The position numbers and the translations under genes are program-made. From positions 186,001 through 250,000 of the forward strand of contig CATKHK010000047.1 in assembly GCA_949751835.1 (NCBI GenBank): a stretch of DNA of 64,000 nucleotides, in the 5' to 3' direction. Positions 44,348-54,607 of this stretch are shown piece after piece. The notes beneath the pieces were generated by a model, which was not told the origin of the DNA, made no database searches, and saw nothing but the letters and a program-made list of their open reading frames with translations. Each line of letters opens with the position of its first letter. Within the stretch, counting starts at the first letter, position 1. The stretch is from Blepharisma japonicum (taxonomy: Eukaryota; Ciliophora; Heterotrichea; Heterotrichida; Blepharismidae).

Positions 44348-45355
44348 AATCAGATTAGAATGGATTGCTAATAAAATCTTTAAATAATAATATTTGTAGT
44401 TTTATATCAATAGAAATGACCAGAAATAAGTCTTTTTGCTAATCTTTAACTATATTTTAAGTAAATTGCTATAAATTCATCTTTATTTATCTGTATATAA
44501 AAAATCGCTATGCATAGTCTTATAATTTATATGTTTTTACTTTTTTTAAAAAATTGCATGTGTGCTACTCAATGTTTTAGCTTCCTATAGATCCCAGCAT
44601 CTATCTATATTATGATAGTTGTGACAAAAGTGCAAACTGTTTTTTAGCATGAGTGTTCATTTGCTATCTTTTATTGAACTTGGGTGCGATATGGCCTGAA
44701 AATTGACTCATAAGTTACATTATGGTGAATTATAAAAAATCAATTAAAAGACGAAATTGTGAAAGTAAGAGCTGAATTTTTTGGATGTGGTTTTTTATAG
44801 GGAGAATCTGGTGAGAAAATGGCACAGGAAGGAAATGAAGCACTGATCGAAAGCATAGATACTGCTGTCAAGGGATTCCACAGAAAACACTGATGAGAGA
44901 GCCTATGAAGCCTTTGAGAACAAGAGTAAAGTCAAAGTATCGCAAAGAAAAATTTAGAGAAACATCTTAGCATGACTTGTAAAAAAATGGACCATAAGTT
45001 CTGGTAGATAGGCATGCTCCTATTAGATTTTAGAAAGAAAGAATATCTGCCCAAGCATTAGGAATCAAGCTTTGGAGAATTTAATAATGATTTTACAGCT
45101 TGAAGAAGCCTAATAAATTGGCTAAGCTGAAAGAATTACTACAATAAAGTACAAACTTTAAGACTGGGCACTCAAGGGATCAAGTAAAGAATTATCACTC
45201 CTTGGTGGATTATAAATTTTTTGAGCGAATAACAAGAGCGAATAGTTTTAGGGTACTCGCTGAGGTGCTTCCTGGCATTTAAGTTAAACATTTCTAGATT
45301 ATTAATAATATTTTCAAGTGAACTTTTTATATTAAATAAGCTTTCATATTAATAA
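44348..45355. other. Spacer between four-TM genes B2 and C
   Basis: About 1 kb. The first ~130 bp (ATAATATTTGTAGTTTTATA, then TTAAGTAAATTGCTATAAA) recurs after gene C, and the last ~170 bp (TATCACTCCTTGGTGG, TTTAGGGTACTCGCTG) recurs before gene B, marking a tandem duplication of B/C with flanks. The middle (44.6-45.15 kb) is less AT-rich and looks like former coding DNA, but I could not identify it in any frame. Confidence 0.5.
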
Positions 45356-45880
45356 ATGGCAGACTTAGGCGATAATTCTTTTCTTCTGAAAAGCAAGATC
45401 ACAAAAATTAAATGCCAATCTGTATGTTATGTTCTAACATTTTTAGTGCCAAGCTTATTGGCATTGTTCATGTGGTATGATATTAGCTTTATTGTTTTTA
45501 CGATTGTCACAATGATCCCATACCTTATATTAGGACTCTTTGGATATTATTCCACACAAACAGAAAATAGTTTTTTATTCACAATTTATGGAATTTTAGC
45601 AGGCATTCTTTCAATTTTGAATGTTGTATTGATAATTTTTTCAATAATTAGCTTATCATGGGCTGGTTTTGAGTATGGTTCAATTTGCCCAGATAGACAA
45701 GATGAAGACTGCAATTTCAGCAAAGGATTGATTATGCTACTCATGATACTTAATATTTTGACTATAGTTATAGGTACCTTGTATGTTATTTTGCTTGCTT
45801 TCTCAGCAAAGCATGGTATTCAGTGTAGAAGACTTATAGAAGAGTCGCCTGCAGCTCAAGGTATAGTTTCATATGTCTAA
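45356..45880 (+). CDS. Four-TM membrane protein C
   Basis: A 174-aa protein, tandem paralogue of B2: same length, same loop (ICPDRQDEDCNFSKG), same end (GIVSYV versus RFVSYV). Four hydrophobic helices (CYVLTFLVPSLLALFMW, VFTIVTMIPYLILGLFGYY, IYGILAGILSILNVVLIIF, LIMLLMILNILTIVIGTLY). No in-frame TGA; Trp is TGG here, and the NSFW of B2 is NSFL. Function unknown. Confidence 0.8.
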   Translation: MADLGDNSFLLKSKITKIKCQSVCYVLTFLVPSLLALFMWYDISFIVFTIVTMIPYLILGLFGYYSTQTENSFLFTIYGILAGILSILNVVLIIFSIISLSWAGFEYGSICPDRQDEDCNFSKGLIMLLMILNILTIVIGTLYVILLAFSAKHGIQCRRLIEESPAAQGIVSYV

Positions 45881-46657
45881 ATTCAGATTAGAATAGATAT
45901 CTAATAAAATCCTTAAAATAATAATATTTGTGGTCTTATATCAAAAAAAAGGTCAGACATAAGCTTTAAGCTAATCTTTAACTTTATTTTAAGTAAATTG
46001 CTATAAAATCTTCTTTATTATTTATCTATAAATAAAACGCTATGCATAAATCTTATAGTCTACGTGTTGTTAACTTTTTTAAAAAAAATTGTTAATGCTT
46101 TAGCTTCCTATAGATCACAGCCTCTATTTATATTAAATGAAAAGTTTAATTATCAACTCTTTTATTGTGTCAAAATATCAGATACCAATCAAATTTATAC
46201 ATTCTAATGCTTTTATTTTTATTAGGTATTGAACTGGTGTGGCACGTTCTTCATATGAACTGATCCTGCCTTTATTTGTGCATAGGTGGGCATACTTTTA
46301 GCGTGCCTTTATTCTTGCGCCTTTACACAAATATGATTGACCTTGATTTTTGTTTTTAAAAGCTTTCAGTAAAGTATATACTTGAATAATTTATTGAGAA
46401 TAAATAAATTTTAATAGTTTTTAATTACTAATTTATGTGATTTTATCAATTTTTCTTTTATGTTTGAACAACACAAAATTTATGCTTTTGGTATAAGATA
46501 AATCAGTTATTTTTATAAACATAAGTTTCAATTTTTCATCAATATTTTCCCAATAATTTTCTCCAAAAATCTAGCTTACTCATCTCTATTTTTTTGCATT
46601 TTGCTCGATTTCACCCTGAATTAATTCAATTCTTTCCTTTGCTTAATTCTTTATATA
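45881..46657. other. Intergenic spacer after four-TM gene C
   Basis: About 777 bp. The first ~150 bp resembles the sequence after gene B2. The rest is AT-rich leader for the 5-phosphatase gene. Nothing coding or RNA-like recognised. Confidence 0.5.
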
Positions 46658-49600
46658 ATGGTAGAACCATTTCAAGAAGAAGGTGTGACAACAACCCTTG
46701 AGTTTCTGAAAAAGGAAAATGCATATAGAAGAAAAGAAAGAAACAATACAGAGCCTCATAAAAAGCTTGCTGGGCTAAAATATGAGTTTAGCAAAGTTGA
46801 AGACCTCGATGAAGAAGAATATGAAGAAAGAGAAAATTTAATTGGAAAACCAGAAACTGGCTGTCAGGTCGTTTCATTAATTTTTCCTGATGGTACCAAC
46901 ACTATGATGATTGTAAATGAAGAGCAGGACTCTTTATCATGCTTAAGAGCTAGGCTTGGCATTAGAGCCAGAGAGCAGCGCAGAACTCGATCTTACACAA
47001 CTGACACTAATATCTCATTTCTTCAATTCTTTTATGAATTCAGAGGGACAATTCAGCATGTTTCTAAGGAGATGGAGCAGCTAAAATTCAAAGAACTTTT
47101 AACCCTTGAGCATATTAAAGAAAATGTCATTAATGAATGCTTAGTTTTATATTTCGGGGTAAATGAGGGCAGAGGAAGCTTGATTTCTGAAAGAAAAGGA
47201 AGCGAAACGTTAAGAGAAATCGTTGAAATAACTATTAATGGCATTTCTGAATTTAAGCAACAAGTTTTTGTTATAAATAAAGCCGAAGATTGTAAGAAAA
47301 CTGAAATTATTATTCTTAATATTGATGGGGAGCAGCAAACATATTTAAAAGGAAAAGATTTGGTCAGCTTGGAAGGAAATGCGGAAGAGCTGAAGATAAT
47401 TTTTACCCCCAGGCAAGAGTAAACGATATTTAGAGCGGACACCCCAAGCTTTGTAGTGTTGTTTAAGTCAAAAGAGGCATTTAATTTATGTCTTGCTGCA
47501 ATAAACTTAAATTACCCGTCAGATTTACCTGAAGAAGCATTTTCTCTAGAGAGGTATCAAGTTGCCTATGACAATGTAAATGATACAAGACATTTTTTGG
47601 TAAAAAAGATAAATCGATACGGCTTTAAACAAAAAAGACTCGTCTGGTTCTGCAAAGATGATTTTTCTTTCCACATCACAAATCTGACTTTAAAAAGCCA
47701 CAAAATCCATGAAATGAGAAATATTTCTCAATTTATAAAAAAAGGCAAACGTAAATTGTCCATACAATTTGAAAATGATAGCAAAATTAGGGACATTCTC
47801 ATTCTATTTAATAGTGCATTAGAGCTTTATGAGTTTAATTCTCTCGCTCAAAACATGATACACCTACTAAACGAGTCTCAAAGTAAAACTGAAAAATTTT
47901 CAGTTGTCAGCCAAGAAAGCAATGAGTCACCAACAAACTCAGCTAGAACTTCAAGAAAGTATACTTGGCTTAATAAACAGAATTTTCCTACAATATCTGA
48001 GGAATCAAATGAGCTTTCTTATTATGTGGTACAGACAAGTTTTATTTCTCATGACAGAAGGTTTCTCATTTTAAATGGGGATTTAAAAGAAATTAAATTG
48101 AATAATCACAAAAATAATCCTATCAAACAAATTACTATTCAATCAGCAAAAATAGTGTTTTCAAAAGAAGATTTAAGGAAAATTAAAATTGAGTCAGGAA
48201 AAGATAAAACTGAACTTATTTTTCCAAGCGTATTTATGAAATACCACTTTGTGTGTAATTTTAATAAACTTAAATACCCAGAGCGAGGATTATTGGCAAA
48301 ACCAAAACAATTGTCAACAATTCCTTTAAAAATATGGGTGAGCTCTTGGAATATTGGCTACATGGATGAGCCTAACTCACAAGAGCTTTTAAGATGACTA
48401 GAAGGCTCTGAAGGGCATGATGTCATAGCATTAGGCTTCCAAGAGTGCAAAAAAAGTAAAAGGGTCGCATGGCTCACTGCACTTAATAATTATTTAGACT
48501 CAAAAGAATACTCAATGATTGCTTTTATTTCTATGTGGGAAATGTTTTTAATTATTTATGCGCGTGACGAATTAAAAGAAAAAATCACTGATATCCAAAA
48601 ATTATATAAACCTACAGGAATAGCTCATATTATCGGCAATAAAGGTGGGCTTGTAATCACATTCAAAATTGAAGAAACTTCTTATTGCTTTGTTTCCTGC
48701 CACTTAGCTGCACGTGAAGAAAGAGTGCCGCAGAGAAACCAAAATGTAAAAGACTTACTTAGCTTAAAGCCAAGCTGCTTAGAAATGGATTTTACAGTAG
48801 AATTTGATTATATTTTTTGGTTTGGAGACATGAATTATAGAGTAGAAGAAAATTATGACCTGACTGTAGAAATGTGCGCAACAAACCAAATCAGCACTCT
48901 GTGGGATAAAGACCAACTTATCAGACAAAGAAACGAAAATTGTATATTTTCTCAATTTTTTGAAGGAAATCTCAATTTTTGTCCAAGCTACAGGTGAAAT
49001 AGGCTATTAGACGAATGAAGCAACAAAAGAAACCAAGCGCCAAGTTGAACAGACAGAATTATGTATAAAACTCATAGACAAATTGAACTTTTACAATATA
49101 CAGCTCTCCATAAATGTTATGGAAGTGATCATAAGCCTATTACAGGCAGCTTTATCACACAAGCATTGCAATGGTATATGCCTGAATATTTATCAATTTG
49201 TCAGCAGGACCCACAGTATGGTATAATTGAATTTAATTGGCTACAAATAGAGCTTGACGATCCTCTTCATACCTCAATGATTCAAATTTCTTTTTATTCT
49301 CCATTTATTTTGTGTATCCCATACTCTACTAAAATTGATGCAGGAAATGAAAAAAAATTCAGACTCGAAGCCAAATTGTTGCCCACTATTAACATAGTAT
49401 TTGCTGATGAAACTTTTGTGAGAGAACAAAGAGTGGTTGCTTTACTATGGCAGTTTACTGAAAACGGAGGCCAAGAAGTAATTGGACAAGCTTCTTTGCA
49501 GTTCCAAGGGCTTTTTCACGATTATGACTCAAATTCCACAATAGATTCCTCAGCCAGCGTAAATTCTAGTGAAATTTCTGCATATTTAGAATTCCAAACC

Positions 49601-49669
49601 AGAAGAATTGGCCAAATAAAAGCAAGCTGGAAATATTATGTAAGCATCATAAAAGACCAATCTAATTAA
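46658..49669 (+). CDS. Inositol polyphosphate 5-phosphatase
   Basis: A 998-aa protein: exon 1 46658-47418, a 15-nt intron GTAAACGATATTTAG, exon 2 47434-49669. TGA codons are Trp (LLRWLEG, SYRWNRLLDEWSN, APSWTDRI). The catalytic domain spans ~555-840 with the 5-phosphatase motifs in order: SWNIG, GFQEC, GNKGG, SCHLAAREE, FWFGDMNYR (~717), APSWTDRI (~790) and GSDHKPITG (~817). It would remove the 5-phosphate from phosphoinositides or soluble inositol phosphates. The ~540-aa N-terminal part has no clear domain by eye but could hold PH-like folds; the C-terminus (~850-990) looks like a C2/ASH-type beta sandwich. PSWTDR replaces the common PSYTDR. Confidence 0.92.
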
Positions 49670-49781
49670 ATTATATAACTATTTCACCCTTTTTATATTA
49701 TCCAGTCTTCAAAATTACTGTTTTCCATTTTTAAAATTTCCGTTAAACATATCTCTTTCTTGTGAAAATGTCTATTATAAA

Positions 49782-50444
49782 ATGAACAGTTGGATATTGC
49801 TAATAACAGCTTTCGCCTCTGCCTGGGTCTTTGATTCAGGTGTCGAATACTTCTCGTTTGATATGAAGCTCAAATGGTATTTCCCATCTGATAACGAAGT
49901 AGAATTTGAACTGTGGATTCCTAAAAGGTATGAAAGCACTTTTGGATGGGCTGGAATTGAAATTCAAGATATAAGCGAAGCTAGAGATAACTATAAAGCT
50001 GACTGCTATATGGGCTTTATGAAAGATGGACTTATGATTGATAGATACGCTGAAGAAATGGGATTTTCGTTCACAGACACTGATGAGGACTGCACTAACG
50101 ACATTGAGTCATGGAGGAGATATGAGGACAATACAGTCATTTTTTGCTGGAAAAGAAAATTAGTCACTGGAGATAGGTGCGATATTGACCTTGTAAGAGA
50201 TAAGCCTTATATGGTCAAATGGGCACTTGGACCTGAAATTGATGGAGAAATGGCACAACATAGCATGGAAACGATGGGACTTGAATATATTGTCCTCAGC
50301 GACTTGTATCTTGATAATAATGAAGATGAAAGAATGACTTATGGACCTTGGTGGAATAAGCATCCTAATGATATAAAATGGAAAGGCCAGTTTGGATCTC
50401 CTTTTGGACCTGAGAACTTTAGAGTTAGAAACCCTCAACAATAA
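49782..50444 (+). CDS. Secreted DOMON-domain protein
   Basis: A 220-aa protein with an N-terminal signal peptide (NSWILLITAFASA). The remainder fits a DOMON beta-sandwich: LKWYFPSDNEVEFELWIP, FGWAGIEIQD, ADCYMGFMKDGLMIDRYAEE, DIESWRRYEDNTVIFCWKR, the characteristic LVTGDRCDIDL, then MVKWALGPEIDGEMAQH. DOMON domains bind heme or sugars in extracellular or luminal redox proteins. No membrane anchor or second domain, so it would be a soluble luminal or secreted protein. Single exon, TAA stop. All Trp codons appear as TGG. Confidence 0.78.
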   Translation: MNSWILLITAFASAWVFDSGVEYFSFDMKLKWYFPSDNEVEFELWIPKRYESTFGWAGIEIQDISEARDNYKADCYMGFMKDGLMIDRYAEEMGFSFTDTDEDCTNDIESWRRYEDNTVIFCWKRKLVTGDRCDIDLVRDKPYMVKWALGPEIDGEMAQHSMETMGLEYIVLSDLYLDNNEDERMTYGPWWNKHPNDIKWKGQFGSPFGPENFRVRNPQQ

Positions 50445-50524
50445 TTAATTTTTATGCAATAACGTTAACATGTGCGAAAAATAAGCTACATTATAAAATG
50501 GATATAAACGTTAAAAAAAATCAG

Positions 50525-51457
50525 TTAAGTAAAATTTCTTGGGAGAATATTTTCAAGCTCTCTGCCTAGTTCTCGCAATCTCATAGCAGAATATGAAAAT
50601 ACATGCATTGGGTCGATATTTTTGGTGATTATTTCTGAATAAATGATTTGAAATGCTACTGAAATACCACTATCGTCTAAATATTTTTCAAATAGCTCTC
50701 TTCTTGCTACCTTCGGCTCGCTACCTACTCTTAATCCATTTATTGACCGATTTTTCTCAAATTCTTCTATATTATTTCTTAGAGCTGCTTTTAAAATATT
50801 TGTAAACTCTTGAAAAGAGACCTTTCCGCTTGCAGATCTGCTCATACTTTTTAGAATTTGGCCTATTTGTTCTTGTTTTGGTGGACTGCATCCTAAGTTA
50901 TTCATAGCATTTATCATTGTCCTATTTAAATCTTTTTCGTTTATAAATCCAGTGTTTTTTGTATCAACTTCACTGAAGGATCCTCTAATAGTATTTGCTA
51001 ACAACTGATCATTAGAAATAAGCCTGCGTATGCTTTCAATGGCTTCATTTTCAGCTGAAGTTCTTGGATCTTCTATTATATTTACTGTATTTGGGTTTTC
51101 ATTTTCCGAAGCAGTTTCAGGAATTGGATTTTTTGTTTCTTCTTGCTTTAATTGCTGAGGAGCTATTTTTGCTTCCTCAGAATTTCCAATTTTTGGTAGA
51201 AATTGTTTGATTATTCCTGTGAATTCGTCAAAACTAATTTTTCCTTTACGGCTTCTATTATTTGGAAGTGAAATTCTTATTTGATCTTTAGATGGAGGAG
51301 GGATCTTTAAAATTTGTGATACTTTTGTGATGGCTTGGGTTACTGTTTGGTCATCTATGAACCCAAGGTTGTTTTTATCTACCTCTTGAAATGCAGGACG
51401 AATAGCTTTTTGTAATGCTTGAGTGTCATTATTCAATTTTTGATAGTCTGTTGCCAT
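50525..51457 (-). CDS. EF-hand protein with two calmodulin-like modules
   Basis: A 310-aa protein with two homologous EF-hand pairs, residues ~15-90 and ~150-225, joined by a Pro/Glu/Asn-rich linker. The lead loops are DKNNLGFIDDQT and DTKNTGFINEKD, in the helix context RPAFQEVDKN / RGSFSEVDTK. Each is followed by a second hand ending GKISFDEFTGIIKQF / GKVSFQEFTNILKAA. Loop position 12 is Thr or Asp rather than Glu in the lead loops, so calcium affinity may be low. The C-terminal ~75 aa (FEKYLDDSGISVAFQIIYSE, FSYSAMRLRELGRELE) are helical and unassigned. Single exon. Confidence 0.8.
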   Translation of the reverse strand: MATDYQKLNNDTQALQKAIRPAFQEVDKNNLGFIDDQTVTQAITKVSQILKIPPPSKDQIRISLPNNRSRKGKISFDEFTGIIKQFLPKIGNSEEAKIAPQQLKQEETKNPIPETASENENPNTVNIIEDPRTSAENEAIESIRRLISNDQLLANTIRGSFSEVDTKNTGFINEKDLNRTMINAMNNLGCSPPKQEQIGQILKSMSRSASGKVSFQEFTNILKAALRNNIEEFEKNRSINGLRVGSEPKVARRELFEKYLDDSGISVAFQIIYSEIITKNIDPMHVFSYSAMRLRELGRELENILPRNFT

Positions 51458-51732
51458 TTTAGTATATTTAAAAGCAAAAAAAGATTAATAAAATAATATT
51501 CCAATAGTTCATGACTGAATAAATCATAATTATCTTATATTATTAATATTTATCGATATTTATAATTATCTTCCAACTCATTCCTTATAAACAATTTTCA
51601 AACAAATTTTAGATCATACAAATTTATTAAAAAATTATACTTCACTATTCATCACTAAATAAAAAATTAATAAGCTTATAAATTATATTTATCATACAAA
51701 ATTAGCCACCTTAATTACGGATAATATTGAAA

Positions 51733-52596
51733 ATGTTGGCCTCTCGTTATACTTCTGGTTTAATTCGAAACTTCTTGAAGGCTAATTTTTCAACCTCTGA
51801 TAGCCTGCGAAAATATGAGAACATTGAAAAGTATTGGAACACAAATGCTGAATGGTATGAAAAACATCAAGCACAATGCTCATCTGACATATATAAAAGC
51901 ATGATTCCTTTCCTTCACCTTGACACTGCAAAAAATGTATTAGAAGTCGGCGCTGGAAACGGAGTAGGCGCTGAAATCATGCTAAAACATGCAGGCCAAG
52001 ACACAAAATTCACTTTAGTTGATTTTTCAGAAAAACTTATAGATCTTGCAAAGGCGAAGAATTTGCCGAGATGTGACATAATGCATGTAAACTCTGACCA
52101 GCTACCGTTTCCTGGAGAAAAGTTTGATAGATATGTCAGCTTAGCAACACTTGAAGAATTAGAAAACCCAACTAGCGTTGTGAGAGAAGCTTATAGGCTT
52201 GTTGCACCTAGAGGAGGGATTTTAGGGATTTCAGTCCTTGGAAGAAGGAGCTCAAGTACTTATACAATGATTTTTGAAAAAGTGAGACACCAGTTTGGAA
52301 TTGAAAACCAAATCAAGCTCAGAAGAGAACTCAGCAACCCTGGAACATTAAAAAGGATGCTGAAAACTGCTGGGTTTAATAGAGTCATTACTTTTTACGA
52401 GCAGTATCATTTCCCAACTACTGACGTCAATCAGCTTAAGAAAATATTTTTAGAAGAGCCTGGAATCCAAGCAGTAATCAAAGCAGGCAGAAAAGCTGAA
52501 GTTGAACAAGCTGTCATTGAAGAACTAAACAGTGTCATCCAAGTCGAAGAAACTGCTTTGAATTATGAAGCACTTTTGGTTATGGCTTATAAGTAA
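51733..52596 (+). CDS. Class I SAM methyltransferase, probably mitochondrial
   Basis: A 287-aa protein starting at ATG 51733; an in-frame TTG upstream is not used. The N-terminus MLASRYTSGLIRNFLKANFS is basic, Ser/Thr-rich and lacks acids, consistent with a mitochondrial presequence. Motif I is VLEVGAGNGVG (69-79), followed by FTLVDFSEKLIDLAK and CDIMHVNSDQLPFPGEKFD; motif III-like YRLVAPRGGILGISVLG. This is the UbiE/COQ5-like methyltransferase-11 type by eye; the substrate is not evident. Single exon, TAA. Confidence 0.85.
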   Translation: MLASRYTSGLIRNFLKANFSTSDSLRKYENIEKYWNTNAEWYEKHQAQCSSDIYKSMIPFLHLDTAKNVLEVGAGNGVGAEIMLKHAGQDTKFTLVDFSEKLIDLAKAKNLPRCDIMHVNSDQLPFPGEKFDRYVSLATLEELENPTSVVREAYRLVAPRGGILGISVLGRRSSSTYTMIFEKVRHQFGIENQIKLRRELSNPGTLKRMLKTAGFNRVITFYEQYHFPTTDVNQLKKIFLEEPGIQAVIKAGRKAEVEQAVIEELNSVIQVEETALNYEALLVMAYK

Positions 52597-52627
52597 GTTA
52601 ATTATCATTCTTAAAAATTTACAAAAA

Positions 52628-54042
52628 TTAGCCAAGAGTGTGATTTTCTCTTTTTTCTCGAAGCTTGTCCACAAATTTAAGGAGAAATTCTAAAGATTGA
52701 TTGTCAAGCTTTTCTGTTTTTAAATATCCAATGATATCTTCTTCTGTTAAATTTTCAGGGATACTTGATCCTTTATTTTTTTCTTTATCTTTTTTCAGCA
52801 GTTTTTTAATAAGTTTTTCTTCTTCAAGCCGATGAATTCTTGCTTGTTTAAATCTTTCATCAAGAAATTGTTCATTCCCATCCAGCAAATATTCATCTTC
52901 ATCACTTGAGTCTTGGCATTGTTTTGATAAATCTCTCAAGACATCAGCTCCAGTCGGCTCTGGGATTTCTTCTTCTGATTCAGAAGGTTCTGGGATTTCT
53001 TGTGGTTTTAGATCAGCATCAAAAGAAAAAACCATCTGCCTAAGTAAACACTTACCTGTTTAGAAGGGATAAAAGCTCCTGTTTTGGTGATATCTTGGTC
53101 AATGCTTAATTTTTTGATATTTTTATGGATACATGGGAATGAAAAAGTCTCAGAACTATCAAAATTCAGCTGTGTTTGGAAAATCTGCTGGCTAGTAAGA
53201 GAAAGAACTGTTTTTACATATTGAAGCAGCAAAGAGCCGCAATGAGATATTTTTGATAAATTTGAAGGCTTAGTTTCACCAATTTTTTCTAAAATATTAT
53301 TCGCTCTTTTAATTTGAATTTTTGTCAAATTTGTAGGATCTAATGATAGCAAAGTAGTTTTTGGAGATTTTGACTCCAATAGATTTTTAAGTAAAATATT
53401 ACTTGGCTTGCTCTTTTGAATTAAGCATAATAGTGCAAGCAAAATTTTACTGATTATAGGATGATACATATACTCTCTCAGCTGCTTTATTTCAAGATCT
53501 GAAATTTTTAATAGCACTTTATGCAGTTTTTTTTTCTCTTTATCAAAATCCAGCCGTGATGTCTGTTCTCTGGTTGATGAAATTATTTTGGGTGAATCCA
53601 AACTACTCTCTAAGTTTTGGCTGAAGTTAATAGTAAATTGTTTTAATCTGCTTGTTCGAGGGATTGCTTGGTCTTTTTCTGCTTTTGAAAATAAATCAAC
53701 TATCAGTTCTTTTGCTTTTGAAATCATAATGCGATAAATATCATGTTGAGGGAGATCTCCATCTTTTCAAATTCTAACTCCTAGCACAATGTTTTTGATT
53801 CCCATTCTATTGATCAAGGTTAATAGTTTTTCACCTGCTCCGGTCTCTTCTTCGTAGAAATTTTCAGAAGATGGAGTTTTATAGCTAATTGCTGCCCATA
53901 TACAACCAGCTCCTTGACTTTTTAAAAATTCAACTTTGTTACACGCGTCTGTTTCTGAGTCACAACTTAGAGCTCCTGCTTGGAATGCAGATCTTTTATA
54001 TAGTGTTTTTGGTGAAAAGGATATTGAGCTGTTTAAGATCAT
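52628..54042 (-). CDS. Unknown protein, two exons joined by a possible 20-nt intron
   Basis: Exon 1 is 53056-54042 (TGA near 53767 is Trp in VRIWKDGDL) and exon 2 is 52628-53035, giving 464 aa if the 20-nt GTAAGTGTTTACTTAGGCAG is removed. Without splicing, the first frame ends at 53008. A 16-nt intron ending at the first TAG would put exon 2 out of frame. The alternative is two overlapping genes, the second starting at the ATG at 53035, exactly the first exon-2 codon. The N-terminal ~100 aa looks globular (GCIWAAISYKTPSS, KNIVLGVRIWKDGDL); the middle is helical; the C-terminus is acidic (ESEEEIPEPTGADVL) and then helical. No family recognised. Confidence 0.6.
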
Positions 54043-54607
54043 TTAATGCAGTTATTCCATATCAATAAGGGCATTTCTTAATTTAATCGTTCATTTGTAT
54101 TTTGGCAATTGATTTGATTTAAAGGAAAAAGATAAGATTGCTATTATTTTCTAACTCTTTGGTTTGGGAAAGCAAAAATTTTTCTTCAAAATGTAAACAC
54201 AATAAAGTAATCCTTTAAATCATCGCTTTAGAGACTTTTAATCTATTAGAGCACAATCAACAAAAAAAATTATTAGAAACATTTATTAGTTATGATTTTC
54301 TAATATTTTAAACTCGCTTATTAAGATTCTTTATATAATCTCTTTATCACCATCACAAAATTTCCAATATTTCCAATATCTTTCTATACAAATCATTTTA
54401 CAGCAACCAAAACATTTATCCACATCAAATTTACTTATTTTCTTAATATAAAATATCTTATTTGAAACCTAAAACTTACAGTAAATTTCAAAAAATTCTT
54501 CATGAAATTTAGTTGAATATCATATAACACTTACTTTAACTCCATAATATTTTTATATTTCTCTCCTAATCCTATACAATTGAAATTATAATTAAAATTA
54601 ATTTCGA
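54043..54607. other. Divergent promoter region before guanylyl cyclase
   Basis: About 565 bp of very AT-rich DNA between two divergent starts. No motif, RNA or repeat recognised. Confidence 0.5.

Larger units (their letters stand above)
42357..44384. repeat. Segmental duplication, likely source copy
   Basis: Partner of 17656-19705, same orientation, about 2.03 kb. It begins inside exon 3 of the small membrane protein gene and ends just after gene B2. Genes here are whole, unlike in the partner, so this is probably the donor. Confidence 0.88.
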
